Shown here: in pieces, positions 51,041 through 61,199 of the stretch
Layout of the letters: each line of letters begins with the position of its first letter
Numbering within the stretch: position 1 is the stretch's first letter
From: Polaromonas sp. AET17H-212
GTDB taxonomy: Bacteria; Pseudomonadota; Gammaproteobacteria; Burkholderiales; Burkholderiaceae_C
Assembly (NCBI RefSeq): GCF_002379085.1
Contig: NZ_NBZW01000005.1
Coordinates: forward strand, 62,001-126,000
Length of the DNA stretch: 64,000 bases
Direction: 5' to 3'
Notes under the pieces: model-generated
Told to the model about the DNA's origin: nothing
Databases searched by the model: none
Seen by the model: only the letters and a program-made list of their open reading frames with translations
Position numbers and translations under genes: made by a program

Positions 51041-51143
51041 CGCCCCTTCAAGCCGCGGCCGCGGGACTGGCTCCGCCAGACCGCAGGCGCAGCGGCCCCC
51101 TCGGGGGGCAGCGCATTACGCGAAGCGAAAAGCGTGGGGGCCA
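51041..51143 (-). repeat. Element A, copy 2 (between fabZ and lpxA)
   Basis: Shares CCGCAGGCGCAGCGGCCCCC, TCGGGGGGCAGC, CGCGAAGCG and GCGTGGGGGC with the other two copies. It starts 2 bp after the fabZ stop and fills a gap that is normally tight. GGCCCCC/GGGGGGC can form a hairpin. Confidence 0.9.
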
Positions 51144-51144
51144 T

Positions 51145-51585
51145 TCAGGCGATCGTGCGCATGGTGCACATCAGTTCGGCCTCGCAGACCATGTTGTCGT
51201 CGACCCGGGTCACCCCCTTGAACTTGAACACGCCGGCCTTGAGCCGCTCCAGCGTGACTTCCATGATCAGCTGGTCGCCGGGCTCCACCGGGCGCTTGAA
51301 GCGCGCACCGTCGATGCCGGCAAAGTAATACACGGTCTTGTCATCGGGCGTCACACCCTGCATGTCGAAGGCCAGCAGGGCGGCGGCCTGCGCCATGGCT
51401 TCGAGCATCAGCACACCCGGCATCACCGGCCGGTGCGGAAAGTGCCCGGTGAAAAACGGCTCGTTGATCGTGACGTTCTTCAGCGCCTTGATACGCTTGC
51501 CTTTTTCGAGTTCCAGCACACGGTCCACCAGCAGGAAGGGAAAGCGGTGCGGGAGCTGCTTGAGAATTTGGTGAATGTCCATCAT
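51145..51585 (-). CDS. fabZ: (3R)-hydroxyacyl-ACP dehydratase
   Basis: Dehydrates hydroxyacyl-ACP in fatty-acid elongation. 146 aa hot-dog fold. The active-site His is in [15 protein letters not shown] and the Glu in [14 protein letters not shown]. The opening is [20 protein letters not shown]. The first ATG overlaps the lpxD stop by 4 bp (ATGA). The classic cluster order is lpxD-fabZ-lpxA-lpxB, where it balances fatty acids against lipid A; here an element A copy separates it from lpxA. Confidence 0.96.
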   Translation of the reverse strand: MMDIHQILKQLPHRFPFLLVDRVLELEKGKRIKALKNVTINEPFFTGHFPHRPVMPGVLMLEAMAQAAALLAFDMQGVTPDDKTVYYFAGIDGARFKRPVEPGDQLIMEVTLERLKAGVFKFKGVTRVDDNMVCEAELMCTMRTIA

Positions 51586-52667
51586 GATTTTTCTTCGGTC
51601 TTTCCAGAGGCTTTGTCAGTCGTTTGCTCGAGCGCCTTGAGGCGTTCACGCAGGGCGTGAAGCTGCTTGAGTGTGGCTGCATTTTTTTCCCACTGCGCAT
51701 TGTCGTCGATGGGAAACAGCCCGGTGTAATGCCCCGGCTTGTGAATCGAGCGGGTCACCACCGAAGCCGCGGAAATATGCACATGGTCGGCCAGGCTCAG
51801 ATGCCCCAGCACCACCGCACCGCCCCCCACGGTGCAATGCGCACCGATGGTGGCGCTGCCCGCCACCCCGGCACAACCGGCCATGGCCGTGTGGGCGCCC
51901 ACGCGCACGTTGTGGCCGATCTGCACCAGGTTGTCCAGCTTGACGCCGTCTTCGATCACGGTGTCCTGCAGCGCGCCCCGGTCGATGCAGGTGTTGGCAC
52001 CTATCTCGACATCGTTGCCGATGCGCACGGCGCCCAGCTGTTCGATTTTTTCCCAGCGGCCGGCATGCGGCGCGAAGCCGAAACCATCGGCGCCGATCAC
52101 GGCACCCGGGTGGACAATGCAGCGCTCGCCGAGGGAGCAACCGTCGGCCACCGTCACGCGGGCCGACAGGCGCGTCCCGGCACCGATGTGGACATGGCTG
52201 CCGATCACGCCGTGCGCGCCCACCTCGACACCGGCGTCCAGCACCGCATGGGCACCAATGCAGGCAAAGGCGCCCACCGCCACACCGGCTGCCAGGCGGG
52301 CCTGGGGGTCGATGAAGGCGCTCGGGTGGATGGCGGGCGCGCCGGTCGCACTGGACGCGCCGGCATGCGCATGCTCGCGCTTCCAGAGCTGGGTGATGCG
52401 GGCAAAGTAAAAATACGGGTCATCGACGATGATGCAGGCGCCGCGTTGCATGGCGGCCTCGGCGGCGCCCGGCCCCACCACCACACAGGCGGCGGCGGAC
52501 TGGGCGAGTTTGCCCTGGTATTTCGGGTGACTGAGAAAGGTCAGCTCGGCCGCGCTGGCCGATTCGAGGGGGGCGAGCCGCTCGACCAGGACATCCGGGT
52601 CTCCCACCAGCCGGGCCTGAAATTCGCCCGCCAGCGCTGCAACAATGTCCCCGAGTCTGAGCGTCAC
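51582..52667 (-). CDS. lpxD: UDP-3-O-(3-hydroxyacyl)glucosamine N-acyltransferase
   Basis: Adds the N-linked acyl chain of lipid A. 361 aa: an N-terminal uridine-binding domain (about 1-105, [20 protein letters not shown]), hexapeptide beta-helix (about 110-315), and a C-terminal helical tail (about 330-361). The catalytic His lies in [20 protein letters not shown], with [15 protein letters not shown] typical. Start ATG/TTG at 52667 is conserved-looking ([12 protein letters not shown]). It overlaps fabZ by 4 bp and follows the ompH gene. Confidence 0.96.
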   Translation of the reverse strand: MTLRLGDIVAALAGEFQARLVGDPDVLVERLAPLESASAAELTFLSHPKYQGKLAQSAAACVVVGPGAAEAAMQRGACIIVDDPYFYFARITQLWKREHAHAGASSATGAPAIHPSAFIDPQARLAAGVAVGAFACIGAHAVLDAGVEVGAHGVIGSHVHIGAGTRLSARVTVADGCSLGERCIVHPGAVIGADGFGFAPHAGRWEKIEQLGAVRIGNDVEIGANTCIDRGALQDTVIEDGVKLDNLVQIGHNVRVGAHTAMAGCAGVAGSATIGAHCTVGGGAVVLGHLSLADHVHISAASVVTRSIHKPGHYTGLFPIDDNAQWEKNAATLKQLHALRERLKALEQTTDKASGKTEEKS

Positions 52668-52692
52668 ACCTGGCGTGTCCCTGGATGCAGGC

Positions 52693-53199
52693 TTATTTGG
52701 CGGCGTTGAGCGCCCTGATCACCTTGTCGGTGATGTCATGCTTAGGGTTGGCGTAAACCGCTTCCTGCAGGATGAGGTCGTACTTCTCGGCCTCGGCAAC
52801 GGTCTTGACGATCTTGTTGGCGCGCTCTATGAGTTGCTGCAACTCTTCACTTTTGCGCGCGTTGAGGTCTTCCTGGAATTCGCGGCGCTTGCGCTGGAAT
52901 TCCCGCTCCTGCTCCACAAGCTGCTTCTGGCGGGCCACACGCTGGCTCTCCGACAACGTGGGGGCCTCGCGGTCAAACTTGTCAGCCGCTGATTTGAGCT
53001 GGGTCTCGAGGGCCGCGATATCCTTCTCGCGTTTGCTGAATTCCTGCTCGAGCTTGGCCTGGGCCGCCTTGGCGCTGTTGGCTTCACGGAAGATGCGGTC
53101 AATGACGACCACGCCGATCTTGAAGTCCTGCGCGCCTGCCGCAAACGTGGCCAGAGCCATCACGGCAGCGAGGAAAAACTTGGTGGAAAGAGATTTCAT
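52693..53199 (-). CDS. skp: OmpH/Skp-family periplasmic chaperone
   Basis: 168 aa. Sec signal ([20 protein letters not shown] ending AGA), then a short beta body and a long coiled coil (about 40-130, [20 protein letters not shown]), as in Skp. It is thought to hold outer-membrane proteins on the way to BamA. Its ATG overlaps the bamA stop by one base (TAATG), giving coupled expression in the order bamA-skp-lpxD. Confidence 0.93.
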   Translation of the reverse strand: MKSLSTKFFLAAVMALATFAAGAQDFKIGVVVIDRIFREANSAKAAQAKLEQEFSKREKDIAALETQLKSAADKFDREAPTLSESQRVARQKQLVEQEREFQRKRREFQEDLNARKSEELQQLIERANKIVKTVAEAEKYDLILQEAVYANPKHDITDKVIRALNAAK

Positions 53200-55505
53200 T
53201 AGAAGGATGTACCAATCTGGAATTGCAGTCTCTGGATTTTATCCGTCGGCTTCTTGTTCAAAGGATGGGCAAAGGCCAGGCGCAGCGGCCCGAGCGGCGA
53301 GATCCAGCTCACGCCGAAACCCACCGATGAGCGCATCTCGCTCAGTGAATATTTCTCATTCTCGCCAAACACATTGCCCGCGTCCACAAAACCGAACATC
53401 CGCAGGGTCCTGTCGTTGCCCGCGCCGGGAAACGGCGCCAGGATTTCGGCGTTCAGCGTGATCTTTTTCGGTCCGCCGATGGAGTTGTTCTGGCTGTCAC
53501 GCGGGCCCAGGGTGCCTGGCTCATAGCCGCGCACCGAACCCAGGCCGCCGGAATAGAAGTTCTTGAACACCGGGAAAGGCTGTCCGTTCAGGCCCTTGCC
53601 CCAGCCGAGCTCGGTGTTCAGCGCAACGGTGAACTGCTTGTTCAGCGGGATGTACTGCTGGAACTGGTAGTTGCTGCGCAGGAAGCGGGCGTCACCGGCA
53701 ACGCCCCAGTCGCCGTAAACGCGCTGGAAACGCCCCTTGGTCGGGACGATGGCGCTGTCGCGCTCATCGCGCGACCAGCCGATGGTCAAGGGCACGGAAT
53801 TGCTCTTGGCACCAAAGGTGTTGACATAAGTCTGGTAGACCGCCGGGAGGTTGGTGCCGGAAATGTCGATCTGCTCCAGGCCACCGCCGAAATAAACCGT
53901 GTCGACTTCACTGAACGGTACCCCGAAACGTATGCTGGCGCCGGTGGTTTTGAGGGCATAGTCGGTGTTCACCACGCCGATCTGGCTGCTGTAGGGCCGC
54001 GCGGTGCGGGTGTACAGATCGATGGTCCGCGAAATGCCGTCGTTCGTGAAATATGGGTCCACGGTGCTCAGCACCATTTGCCGGTTGTACTTGCCGGTGT
54101 TGACCTCCAGGCCCAGGTAGTTGCCGGTGCCAAAAGCATTTTCCTGCTTGAAACCGAACACCAGCGACAAGCGGTCGGCGCTGGAAAAGCCGGCGCCGAG
54201 CTGCAGGTTGCCGGTGGGTTTTTCCGCCACCGCGAGGTTCAGGTCCACCTGGTCGGGCGTGCCCGGCACTTCCTGCGTGTCGATATTGACCTCGGTGAAA
54301 AACCCGAGGCGGTCCACGCGGTCTCGCGACAGGCGGATCTTGTCGCCGTCGTACCAGGACGCCTCGAACTGCCGGAACTCCCGGCGCACCACTTCATCGC
54401 GCGTGCGGTTGTTGCCGCTGATGTTGATGCGCCGCACATAAGCGCGGCGCGAGGGCTCGCCCTGCAGCACAAACGCAACGCGGTTGTTGACCCGGTCGAT
54501 TTCGGGCTGGGCTTCGACCTTGGCAAAGGCAAAACCGAAACTGCCGTAATACTCGACGAAGGCCTTGACGGTCTGGGCCACCTGGTCGGCGTTGTAGGGC
54601 TCGCCGGGCTTGATGGTGACCAGCGACTTGAACTCTTCATCGCGCTCGAGGAAATTGCCTTCGAGCTTGACACCGGAAACGGTGAAACGCTCACCTTCGG
54701 TGACGTTGATGGTCACCGAAATATCCTGCTTGTTCGGGGAGATGGCGACCTGGGTCGAGTCGACCTTGAACTCCAGGTAGCCGCGCGTCAGGTAGTAGGA
54801 ACGCAGGGTTTCGATGTCGGCATTGAGCTTGGCCCGCGAATAACGGTCCGCCTTGGTGTACCAGCTGAGCCAGCCACCGGTGTCCAGGTCGAACAGGCCG
54901 CGCAAGGTGGACTCGCTGAACACCTTGTTGCCGACAATGCGGATTTCCTTGATCTTGGCAACATCGCCTTCGGTCACGCTGAAGGTCACATTGACCCGGT
55001 TGCGCTCGATCGGGGTCACGGTGGTCACCACCTCGGCGCCGTACAGGCTGCGATTGATGTACTGCCGCTTGAGCTCCTGTTCGGCGCGGTCTGCCAGCGC
55101 CTTGTCGAAGGGCCGGCCATCGGTGAGCCCGATCTCGCGCAGCGCCTTCTTGAGCACTTCCTTGTCAAACTCCTTGGCCCCGACAAAATCCACGTCGGCC
55201 ACCGTCGGGCGTTCCTCGACGATCACGACCAGCACATCGCCGTTGACTTCAAGCCGCACGTCCTTGAACAGGCCCAGCCCGAACAGCGCGCGGATCGCAC
55301 CCGCACCCTTGTCGTCGTTATAGGTCTCACCGACACGGAAAGGCAGCGATGCAAAAATAGTTCCCGGTTCAACGCGTTGCAGGCCTTCGACGCGAATATC
55401 GCGCACGGTGAAAGGATCCACGGCCCAGGCTGCATGCGCGATGAGAAAGCTGGCCACCACCGCGGAAATGCTGCGGACCTTGAATCGTTTGATTTGTTTT
55501 TGCAT
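53199..55505 (-). CDS. bamA: Outer-membrane assembly protein BamA
   Basis: Central component of the BAM complex, inserting beta-barrels in the outer membrane. 768 aa: a signal (IKRFKVRSISAVVASFLIAH, ending AWA), five POTRA domains (about 25-425), then a 16-strand barrel. The barrel contains the conserved loop-6 motif VRGYEPGTLGPRD. The last residue is Phe (LQFQIGTSF), as expected. Start ATG at 55505 is preferred because it gives a signal peptide; the upstream frame (55556) does not. 13 bp after rseP. Confidence 0.97.
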   Translation of the reverse strand: MQKQIKRFKVRSISAVVASFLIAHAAWAVDPFTVRDIRVEGLQRVEPGTIFASLPFRVGETYNDDKGAGAIRALFGLGLFKDVRLEVNGDVLVVIVEERPTVADVDFVGAKEFDKEVLKKALREIGLTDGRPFDKALADRAEQELKRQYINRSLYGAEVVTTVTPIERNRVNVTFSVTEGDVAKIKEIRIVGNKVFSESTLRGLFDLDTGGWLSWYTKADRYSRAKLNADIETLRSYYLTRGYLEFKVDSTQVAISPNKQDISVTINVTEGERFTVSGVKLEGNFLERDEEFKSLVTIKPGEPYNADQVAQTVKAFVEYYGSFGFAFAKVEAQPEIDRVNNRVAFVLQGEPSRRAYVRRINISGNNRTRDEVVRREFRQFEASWYDGDKIRLSRDRVDRLGFFTEVNIDTQEVPGTPDQVDLNLAVAEKPTGNLQLGAGFSSADRLSLVFGFKQENAFGTGNYLGLEVNTGKYNRQMVLSTVDPYFTNDGISRTIDLYTRTARPYSSQIGVVNTDYALKTTGASIRFGVPFSEVDTVYFGGGLEQIDISGTNLPAVYQTYVNTFGAKSNSVPLTIGWSRDERDSAIVPTKGRFQRVYGDWGVAGDARFLRSNYQFQQYIPLNKQFTVALNTELGWGKGLNGQPFPVFKNFYSGGLGSVRGYEPGTLGPRDSQNNSIGGPKKITLNAEILAPFPGAGNDRTLRMFGFVDAGNVFGENEKYSLSEMRSSVGFGVSWISPLGPLRLAFAHPLNKKPTDKIQRLQFQIGTSF

Positions 55506-55518
55506 GAAAAGTATGGAG

Positions 55519-56871
55519 TTAACCCAAAAGCCGGGAGACATCGTTAAACAGGGCAACTGACATCATGCCCAGCAGGATTGCAACGCCACCGCGCTGCAAC
55601 CGGTCCATCCACGCGTCAGACACGCTTTTGCCGGTAATCGCCTCCCAAAGATAATACATCAGGTGCCCCCCGTCCAAAACCGGCAACGGCAGTAAATTGA
55701 GCACGCCCAGACTGACGCTGATCAGTGCCAGAAACAGCAGATAGGCCGTCCAGCCGATGCTCGCCGACTTGCCGGCGTAGTCGGCAATCGTCAGCGGCCC
55801 GCTGAGGTTTTTCAGGGAGGCCTCGCCGATGACCATCTTGCCCATCATCTTCAGCGTCAGCGCCGAGACCTGCCAGGTACGGACCACGCCCTGCCACAGG
55901 CCGTCGAGCGGGCCGTAGCGCACCGTGACCATGGCCGGCGGTGCGCCGACATAGGCGCCGATGCGGGCGATCGACCGGCCGGCCTCCTGCCTGATCTCGG
56001 GCGTGACCGGCACCTCCATCGCCTGCCCGGCCCGCTCGATGTGCCAGGTCTGGGTGCCGCTGGAAGCGCGGATGGTTTCACGCAATTGCGGACCATCAAC
56101 GATGGCCAGGCTGCCAATGCGCAACACCAGGTCACCGCTGCGCAGGCCCGATTTTTCGGCAGCACCGCCGGCCATCAGCTCGCCGATCAGCGGCCGGGTC
56201 CAGGGCCCGATGATGCCGATCTTGCGGAACAACTGGGCATCGGCGTCGGCGGCCTGGAGCTGGCCCAGCGGCAACACCAGTTCTCGCGACGCGGCCGCAG
56301 ACGCATCGGGTCCGCCTAGCGCCAGCCGCACGTCGCGGCCGTTCAGCGCGCCCTGGGTCAACAGCCAGCGCAGCTCCTCAAAGGAACGTATGTCCTGCAG
56401 GGACTCGCCGTCCAGGGCCGCCTGCTGCACCCGCTCGCCACCGCGCAAGCCGGCACGCTCGGCGATCGACCCCGCCACCGGGCTGGCCAGCACGGGCTCG
56501 GGCTCCTGCAGGCCGCTCCAGTTGACGATGGCATACAGCACGATGGCCAGCAACAGGTTGGCTGCCGGCCCGGCTGCCACCACCGCGGCACGCGAACGCA
56601 AGGGTTGGGTGTTGAAGGCCAGGTGGCGTTCTGCCGGATCGACCGGTCCTTCCCGCTCGTCCAGCATCTTGACGTAGCCGCCCAGCGGCAACATGCCGAT
56701 GGAAAATTCGGTGGGGCTGTTTTTGAGGCGCCAGGTGTAGATCGGCTTGCCAAATCCGACGGAGAACTTCAGGACCTTGATGCCGCAGGCCACGGCAACG
56801 CGGTAGTGCCCGTACTCGTGGACAGCAATCAGGATACCCAGGGCAACAACAAAGGCGACCAAGGTCAGCAT
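55519..56871 (-). CDS. rseP: Site-2 membrane zinc protease RseP
   Basis: Cuts the anti-sigma factor RseA (after DegS) to release sigma-E in the envelope stress response. 450 aa with four membrane segments. Zinc motif HEYGH (His18, Glu19, His22) is in the first helix. PDZ domains occupy the middle (about 115-290). The second metal ligand lies in NLLPLPVLDGGHLMYYLWEA. The gene follows dxr by 13 bp. The regulatory link to sigma-E is known of the family; rpoE and rseA are not in the window. Confidence 0.95.
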   Translation of the reverse strand: MLTLVAFVVALGILIAVHEYGHYRVAVACGIKVLKFSVGFGKPIYTWRLKNSPTEFSIGMLPLGGYVKMLDEREGPVDPAERHLAFNTQPLRSRAAVVAAGPAANLLLAIVLYAIVNWSGLQEPEPVLASPVAGSIAERAGLRGGERVQQAALDGESLQDIRSFEELRWLLTQGALNGRDVRLALGGPDASAAASRELVLPLGQLQAADADAQLFRKIGIIGPWTRPLIGELMAGGAAEKSGLRSGDLVLRIGSLAIVDGPQLRETIRASSGTQTWHIERAGQAMEVPVTPEIRQEAGRSIARIGAYVGAPPAMVTVRYGPLDGLWQGVVRTWQVSALTLKMMGKMVIGEASLKNLSGPLTIADYAGKSASIGWTAYLLFLALISVSLGVLNLLPLPVLDGGHLMYYLWEAITGKSVSDAWMDRLQRGGVAILLGMMSVALFNDVSRLLG

Positions 56872-56884
56872 GGAAAAACTCCTG

Positions 56885-58072
56885 TCAAGTCGTCAGATTG
56901 CCGGCGATGCGGGTGGCCGCGGCGCGCGCCTGCCCATCCAGCGCCAGCAAGTCCCCGATGCCCCGGATTTCAGAGGCGCTCACGGTGTCCAGAGTTCCGC
57001 GGTTCACCGCGTGAATCTGGTCGAAGCGTATCCGTTTTTCAAGGAAAGCGGCCACCGCCACTTCGTTGGCGGCGTTCAGCACCGCCGTGGTGCCGACAGG
57101 TGCATCGAGCACCTCCCAGGCCAGCGGCAAGCCGGGGAAATGTTCATTGTCGGGAACGGCGAAAGTCATGGTGGCCAGCGCCCGGAAATCGAGCGCCTGC
57201 GCACCCGAGGAAATCCGCCCCGGCCAGGCCAGGCCGTAGGCGATCGGCACCCGCATGTCGGGCGTGCCGAGCTGCGCCACCACCGAGGTGTCGCGGTATT
57301 GAACCATCGAATGAATGATGCTTTGCGGATGAATCACCACCTCGATCTGCGCCGGCGCCAGACCGAACAGGTAACGTGCCTCGATCACTTCGAGCGCCTT
57401 GTTCATCATGGTGGCCGAGTCCACCGAAATCTTGCGGCCCATCACCCAGTTCGGGTGGGCGCAGGCCTCGTCGGGCGTGACATCGCGCAGCGTGGCCGGC
57501 GCGCGGGTGCGAAACGGCCCGCCGGAGGCCGTCAGGATGATCTTGTCGATGCGCTCCATCCAGGCCGCCGGGTCTTCCGGCAGGGACTGGAAGATCGCCG
57601 AGTGTTCGCTGTCGATGGGCAACAACTGCGCCCCGCCCTCGCGCACGGCCTGCATGAACACCTCACCGCCGACCACCAGCGCCTCCTTGTTGGCCAGCAG
57701 CAGCCGCTTGCCGGCGCGCGCGGCCGCCATGCAGGCCGCCAGCCCGGCCGCGCCCACGATGGCCGCCATCACGGTATCCACCCGTTCATCCGACGCTATC
57801 ATTTCAAGAGCATCCGGCGCAAGCAGGACCTCGGTAGAAAGCCCATGTTGCTTCAGGCTTTGGGCCAGGATGCGGGCGTGCGGGGCGCTGGCCATGACAG
57901 CGTACGCCGGTTTGAAGCGCAGGCACTGCGCCAGCATCAACTCGGTCTGCGTGGCCGCACTGAGCGCAAACACCTCAAAGCGGTCGGGGTGGCCGGCAAT
58001 CACGTCCAGCGTGTTGACCCCCACCGAGCCGGTCGAGCCCAGCACCGTGATGCTTTGTTTTTTCAATGACAT
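56885..58072 (-). CDS. dxr: 1-deoxy-D-xylulose 5-phosphate reductoisomerase
   Basis: Second step of the MEP isoprenoid pathway; converts DXP to MEP with NADPH. 395 aa. NADPH loop ITVLGSTGSVGVNTLDVIAG (about 8-27), metal and substrate residues in LLPIDSEHSAIFQSL, ILTASGGPFRTRAP, GRKISVDSATMMNKALEVIE, and the C-terminal helical domain (LDTVSASEIRG). An element B copy (57794-57843) contributes STEVLLAPDALEMIAS in the N-terminal region. It sits in the rseP-dxr-cdsA cluster order. Confidence 0.96.
   Translation of the reverse strand: MSLKKQSITVLGSTGSVGVNTLDVIAGHPDRFEVFALSAATQTELMLAQCLRFKPAYAVMASAPHARILAQSLKQHGLSTEVLLAPDALEMIASDERVDTVMAAIVGAAGLAACMAAARAGKRLLLANKEALVVGGEVFMQAVREGGAQLLPIDSEHSAIFQSLPEDPAAWMERIDKIILTASGGPFRTRAPATLRDVTPDEACAHPNWVMGRKISVDSATMMNKALEVIEARYLFGLAPAQIEVVIHPQSIIHSMVQYRDTSVVAQLGTPDMRVPIAYGLAWPGRISSGAQALDFRALATMTFAVPDNEHFPGLPLAWEVLDAPVGTTAVLNAANEVAVAAFLEKRIRFDQIHAVNRGTLDTVSASEIRGIGDLLALDGQARAAATRIAGNLTT
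57794..57843 (+). repeat. Element B, copy 15 (inside dxr)
   Basis: GCTATCATTTCAAGAGCATC, then CGGCGCAAGCAGGACC, then TCGGTAGAAAGCC. It diverges more than other copies. Read antisense as STEVLLAPDALEMIAS, in the same codon register as the other antisense coding copies. Confidence 0.6.
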
Positions 58073-58081
58073 GGGCGCGGG

Positions 58082-58918
58082 CTAGACGGTGATCAGCATC
58101 ATGGCCAGCGGCAGCACCGGCAACAGCGCATCGACCCGGTCCAGCACACCGCCGTGGCCCGGCAGCAGGCCACTGGAGTCCTTGGCGCCGGCGCTGCGCT
58201 TGACCAGGGACTCGACCAGATCGCCCACCACACTGAGCGCCGCCAGGAACACCATGGCCAGCAGCGTCACGGCGAGGCCGTGCTGCGCCGCCAGGCGCGC
58301 ATACAAACTCTCACCGGTGGCGTCGAGCAGCAGCCACGCAATACACAGCACCAGCACCCCCGCCATGCCGCCCCAGACCCCCTCCCAGCTTTTGCCGGGG
58401 CTGATCGAAGGGGCCAGCTTGCCCTTGCTGAAGCGCCCGCCCAGCGCCTTGCCGGCGAAATAGGCGCCGATGTCGGCGACCCAGACCAGCAAGAGCACCG
58501 ACAGCAGGAACTCGATGCCGATGAAACGGGCCTGCGCCACGGCCAGCCAGGCCATCCAGAGCGCCAGCACACCGACCACCAGACGTACGGCGCGCGGAAT
58601 GCGCGACCAGCCGGCCACGCCACTGCGCAGCAGCCAGGCGCCCGCCAGCACCCAGCCAGCGCCGACCAGCCGCCACAGCAAAGGCAGCGGTTCGTCGAGC
58701 AGTCCCAGGTCCCAGGACATGCCGCACAACACCACGGAGGCAAAACCAGCCCCCAGCGCGCTGAGCTGGCCATAACCGTTCAGGCGGGCCCACTCCCAGG
58801 CGCCGGCGGCGATCAGCACCAGGGCGACCATGGCAAACGGCACCGGGGTCCGGTAAAAAAGCGCTGGCAGCAGGATGGCCAGCATCACCAGCGCCGTGAT
58901 CACGCGTTGCTTGAGCAT
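58082..58918 (-). CDS. cdsA: Phosphatidate cytidylyltransferase
   Basis: Makes CDP-diacylglycerol from phosphatidic acid and CTP. 278 aa with about seven helices. The CDP-DG synthase signature is present: SLVKRSAGAKDSSGLLPGHG followed by GVLDRVDALLPVLP. LPALFYRTPVPFAMVALVLI opens the protein. Its ATG overlaps the uppS stop by one base (TGATG). Supplies precursors for phospholipids including those used by psd. Confidence 0.95.
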   Translation of the reverse strand: MLKQRVITALVMLAILLPALFYRTPVPFAMVALVLIAAGAWEWARLNGYGQLSALGAGFASVVLCGMSWDLGLLDEPLPLLWRLVGAGWVLAGAWLLRSGVAGWSRIPRAVRLVVGVLALWMAWLAVAQARFIGIEFLLSVLLLVWVADIGAYFAGKALGGRFSKGKLAPSISPGKSWEGVWGGMAGVLVLCIAWLLLDATGESLYARLAAQHGLAVTLLAMVFLAALSVVGDLVESLVKRSAGAKDSSGLLPGHGGVLDRVDALLPVLPLAMMLITV

Positions 58919-59661
58919 CAGGCAGCCTTCATGTCGGGGTTGGGGGCTGACGAGACGACTTGCGCGGAGGTCTGGCCAAACCGCCGCTCGCGGCTGCGGT
59001 AGACCGCGATGGCTTCATCGAGCGCCGCCTCGTCGAAGTCGGGCCAGAGCTTGTCGGAAAAATGCAGTTCGGAATACGCCGCCTGCCAGAGCAGGAAATT
59101 GCTGATGCGCAGCTCGCCGCCGGTGCGGATCACGAGGTCCGGGTCGGGCACATGGGCCAGCGCCAGCGCACGGTCCAGCGCCATTTCGGTGATTTCCTGG
59201 CCCGCGGCAGCCAGCTTGCGTGCCGCCTGCGCGATGTCCCAGCGACCACCGTAGTTGAAACACACATTGAGGATCAGGCGCTGGTTGTCCGCGGTGGCCT
59301 GCTCGGCCTGCGCCAGCCCGGCCTTGAACTTGTCGGACAGGCGCTGCCGGTCCCCGACAAAATGCAGTTGCACGCCATTGGCCTTGAGCGCGGGCACTTC
59401 CCGGGCCAGCGACAACGCCAGCAGCTCCATGAGCCCGGAGACTTCGTCCGGCGGCCGATTCCAGTTCTCCGAAGAAAAGGCAAACACGGTCAGCACGCCG
59501 ATGCCGCGGGCCATGCAGGCCTGCACGCAGCGGTTCAGCGCACCGACCCCCTGCTTGTGGCCGGCGATACGCGGCAGGAAACGCCGCGTGGCCCAGCGGC
59601 CGTTGCCGTCCATCACGATGGCGACATGGTGGGGAACGGCGGTGGAACTTGGAGTGGCCAT
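58918..59661 (-). CDS. uppS: Undecaprenyl pyrophosphate synthase
   Basis: Cis-prenyltransferase making the C55 carrier for peptidoglycan and O-antigen synthesis. 247 aa. The catalytic Asp is in VAIVMDGNGRWATRRFLPRI and conserved blocks follow: AFSSENWNRPPDEVSGLMEL, LNVCFNYGGRWDIAQAA and LVIRTGGELRISNFLLWQAA-ending SELHFSDKLWPDF. Start ATG at 59661. The terminal 20 residues are variable. It sits 144 bp after frr because an element A copy intervenes. Confidence 0.96.
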   Translation of the reverse strand: MATPSSTAVPHHVAIVMDGNGRWATRRFLPRIAGHKQGVGALNRCVQACMARGIGVLTVFAFSSENWNRPPDEVSGLMELLALSLAREVPALKANGVQLHFVGDRQRLSDKFKAGLAQAEQATADNQRLILNVCFNYGGRWDIAQAARKLAAAGQEITEMALDRALALAHVPDPDLVIRTGGELRISNFLLWQAAYSELHFSDKLWPDFDEAALDEAIAVYRSRERRFGQTSAQVVSSAPNPDMKAA

Positions 59662-59705
59662 GTCAGCGATCAGTCACTGCCCTGAGCGAGCGTGGGGACC
59701 TGTCT

Positions 59706-59802
59706 TTTCAAGCAGGGGCCGCGGAACCGGCTTCGCCGGGCCGCAGGCGCAGCGGCCCCCTCGGGGGGCAGAGAGCTACGCGAAGCGAGCGAACGTGGGG
59801 GC
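59706..59802 (-). repeat. Element A, copy 3 (between frr and uppS)
   Basis: Shares GGGGCCGCGGAACCGGCTTC, GCCGGGCCGCAGGCGCAGCG, CCCCCTCGGGGGGCAG and CTACGCGAAGCGA with copy 2. It lies 3 bp past the frr stop. GCCCCC/GGGGGC hairpins may affect mRNA stability or polarity. Confidence 0.92.
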
Positions 59803-59805
59803 AAT

Positions 59806-60366
59806 CTAAACCGCCATGATGTCTTGTTCCTTGCCTGCGACCAGCTTGTCGACCTCGGCAATGAAACGGTCGGTGAACTTCTGCACTTCGTCGTGGGCGC
59901 GGCGCTCGTCATCTTCCGACGCCAGCTTTTCCTTGACGAGTTTCTTGACGCCGTCATTCGCATCACGGCGCAGATTGCGGATGGCGACCTTGGCGTGTTC
60001 ACCTTCGGCACGAACCACCTTGGTCAGCTCCTTGCGCCGCTCTTCGGTCATGGCCGGCATGGGCACGCGAATCAGGTCACCCTGGGACGCCGGGTTGAGT
60101 CCGAGGTCGGAGTCGCGGATGGCTTTTTCAATCTTGGCGCCCATGCCTTTTTCCCAGGGCGAAACGCTGATGGTGCGCGCATCGAGCAGCGCCACATTGG
60201 CCACCTGGCTGATCGGCACCATGGCGCCGTAGTAGTCCACATGCACGGTGTCCAGCAGTCCGGGGTTGGCACGGCCGGTGCGGATCTTGGTCAAGGCATG
60301 TTTGAAGGCCTCCACCGACTGCTGCATTTTCTGCTCGGCCTGGCTCTTGATATCGGGAATGCTCAT
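59806..60366 (-). CDS. frr: Ribosome recycling factor
   Basis: Splits post-termination ribosomes together with EF-G. 186 aa, near the usual 185. Family blocks: [80 protein letters not shown] and [20 protein letters not shown]. Start ATG at 60366 ([14 protein letters not shown]). It is 59 bp after pyrH, as in the standard rpsB-tsf-pyrH-frr order. Confidence 0.97.
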   Translation of the reverse strand: MSIPDIKSQAEQKMQQSVEAFKHALTKIRTGRANPGLLDTVHVDYYGAMVPISQVANVALLDARTISVSPWEKGMGAKIEKAIRDSDLGLNPASQGDLIRVPMPAMTEERRKELTKVVRAEGEHAKVAIRNLRRDANDGVKKLVKEKLASEDDERRAHDEVQKFTDRFIAEVDKLVAGKEQDIMAV

Positions 60367-60425
60367 GGTTGAAATCTCCGGAGGATTCTTGTTCTGCAAA
60401 GGGGTGGCATGCGCATCGGCAGGCG

Positions 60426-61136
60426 TCAGACGTGGACCAGCGTACCTTCGTCCTGGCCCTGCACCACGCGCTTGAGCGCGCCGTGCTTGAAGATGCTGAA
60501 AATCTTGATCGGCAGTTTCTGGTCGCGGCACAGCGCAAAGGCGGTGGCATCCATGACTTCGAGGTTTTTGCCCATGGCCTCGTCGAAGGTGATGTTGGTG
60601 TAACGCGTGGCCGTCGGGTCTTTCTTCGGGTCCGCGCTGTACACGCCGTCCACCTTGGTGGCCTTGAGCACAATCTCGGCGCCGATTTCCGCGCCGCGCA
60701 GGGCGGCCGCGGTGTCGGTCGTGAAGAAAGGGTTGCCGGTGCCCGCCGCGAAGATGACGACCTTGCCCTCTTCGAGGTACTGCAGCGCCTTGGGGCGCAC
60801 ATACGGCTCCACGATGCGTTCGATGCCGATCGCCGACATGACTCGCGGCGTGAGGCCGGCCTTGTCCATGGTGTCGCCCAGTGCCAGGGCATTCATCACG
60901 GTGGCCAGCATGCCCATGTAGTCGGCGGTCGCGCGGTCCATGCCGACCGAGCCGCCGGCCACGCCGCGGAAAATATTGCCGCCGCCGATCACGACAGCCA
61001 CTTCCACGCCCATGCGGGTGATGTCCGCAATTTCCTCGACCATGCGCACAATCGTCGCGCGGTTGATGCCGAAGGCATCGTCTCCCATCAAGGCTTCGCC
61101 TGAAAGTTTCAACAAGATTCGCTTGTAGGCTGGCAT
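60426..61136 (-). CDS. pyrH: Uridylate kinase
   Basis: Phosphorylates UMP to UDP; the hexameric enzyme is GTP-activated and UTP-inhibited in many bacteria. 236 aa: [80 protein letters not shown] and [20 protein letters not shown] are all typical. The start is ATG at 61136; the longer frame is unnecessary. Sits between tsf and frr. Confidence 0.96.
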   Translation of the reverse strand: MPAYKRILLKLSGEALMGDDAFGINRATIVRMVEEIADITRMGVEVAVVIGGGNIFRGVAGGSVGMDRATADYMGMLATVMNALALGDTMDKAGLTPRVMSAIGIERIVEPYVRPKALQYLEEGKVVIFAAGTGNPFFTTDTAAALRGAEIGAEIVLKATKVDGVYSADPKKDPTATRYTNITFDEAMGKNLEVMDATAFALCRDQKLPIKIFSIFKHGALKRVVQGQDEGTLVHV

Positions 61137-61199
61137 GGGGGGAGTTCCTGTCGTTTTTATGGGCGTAAGTTTAGCGGCCTTTCGGATCAGCGGACGCAA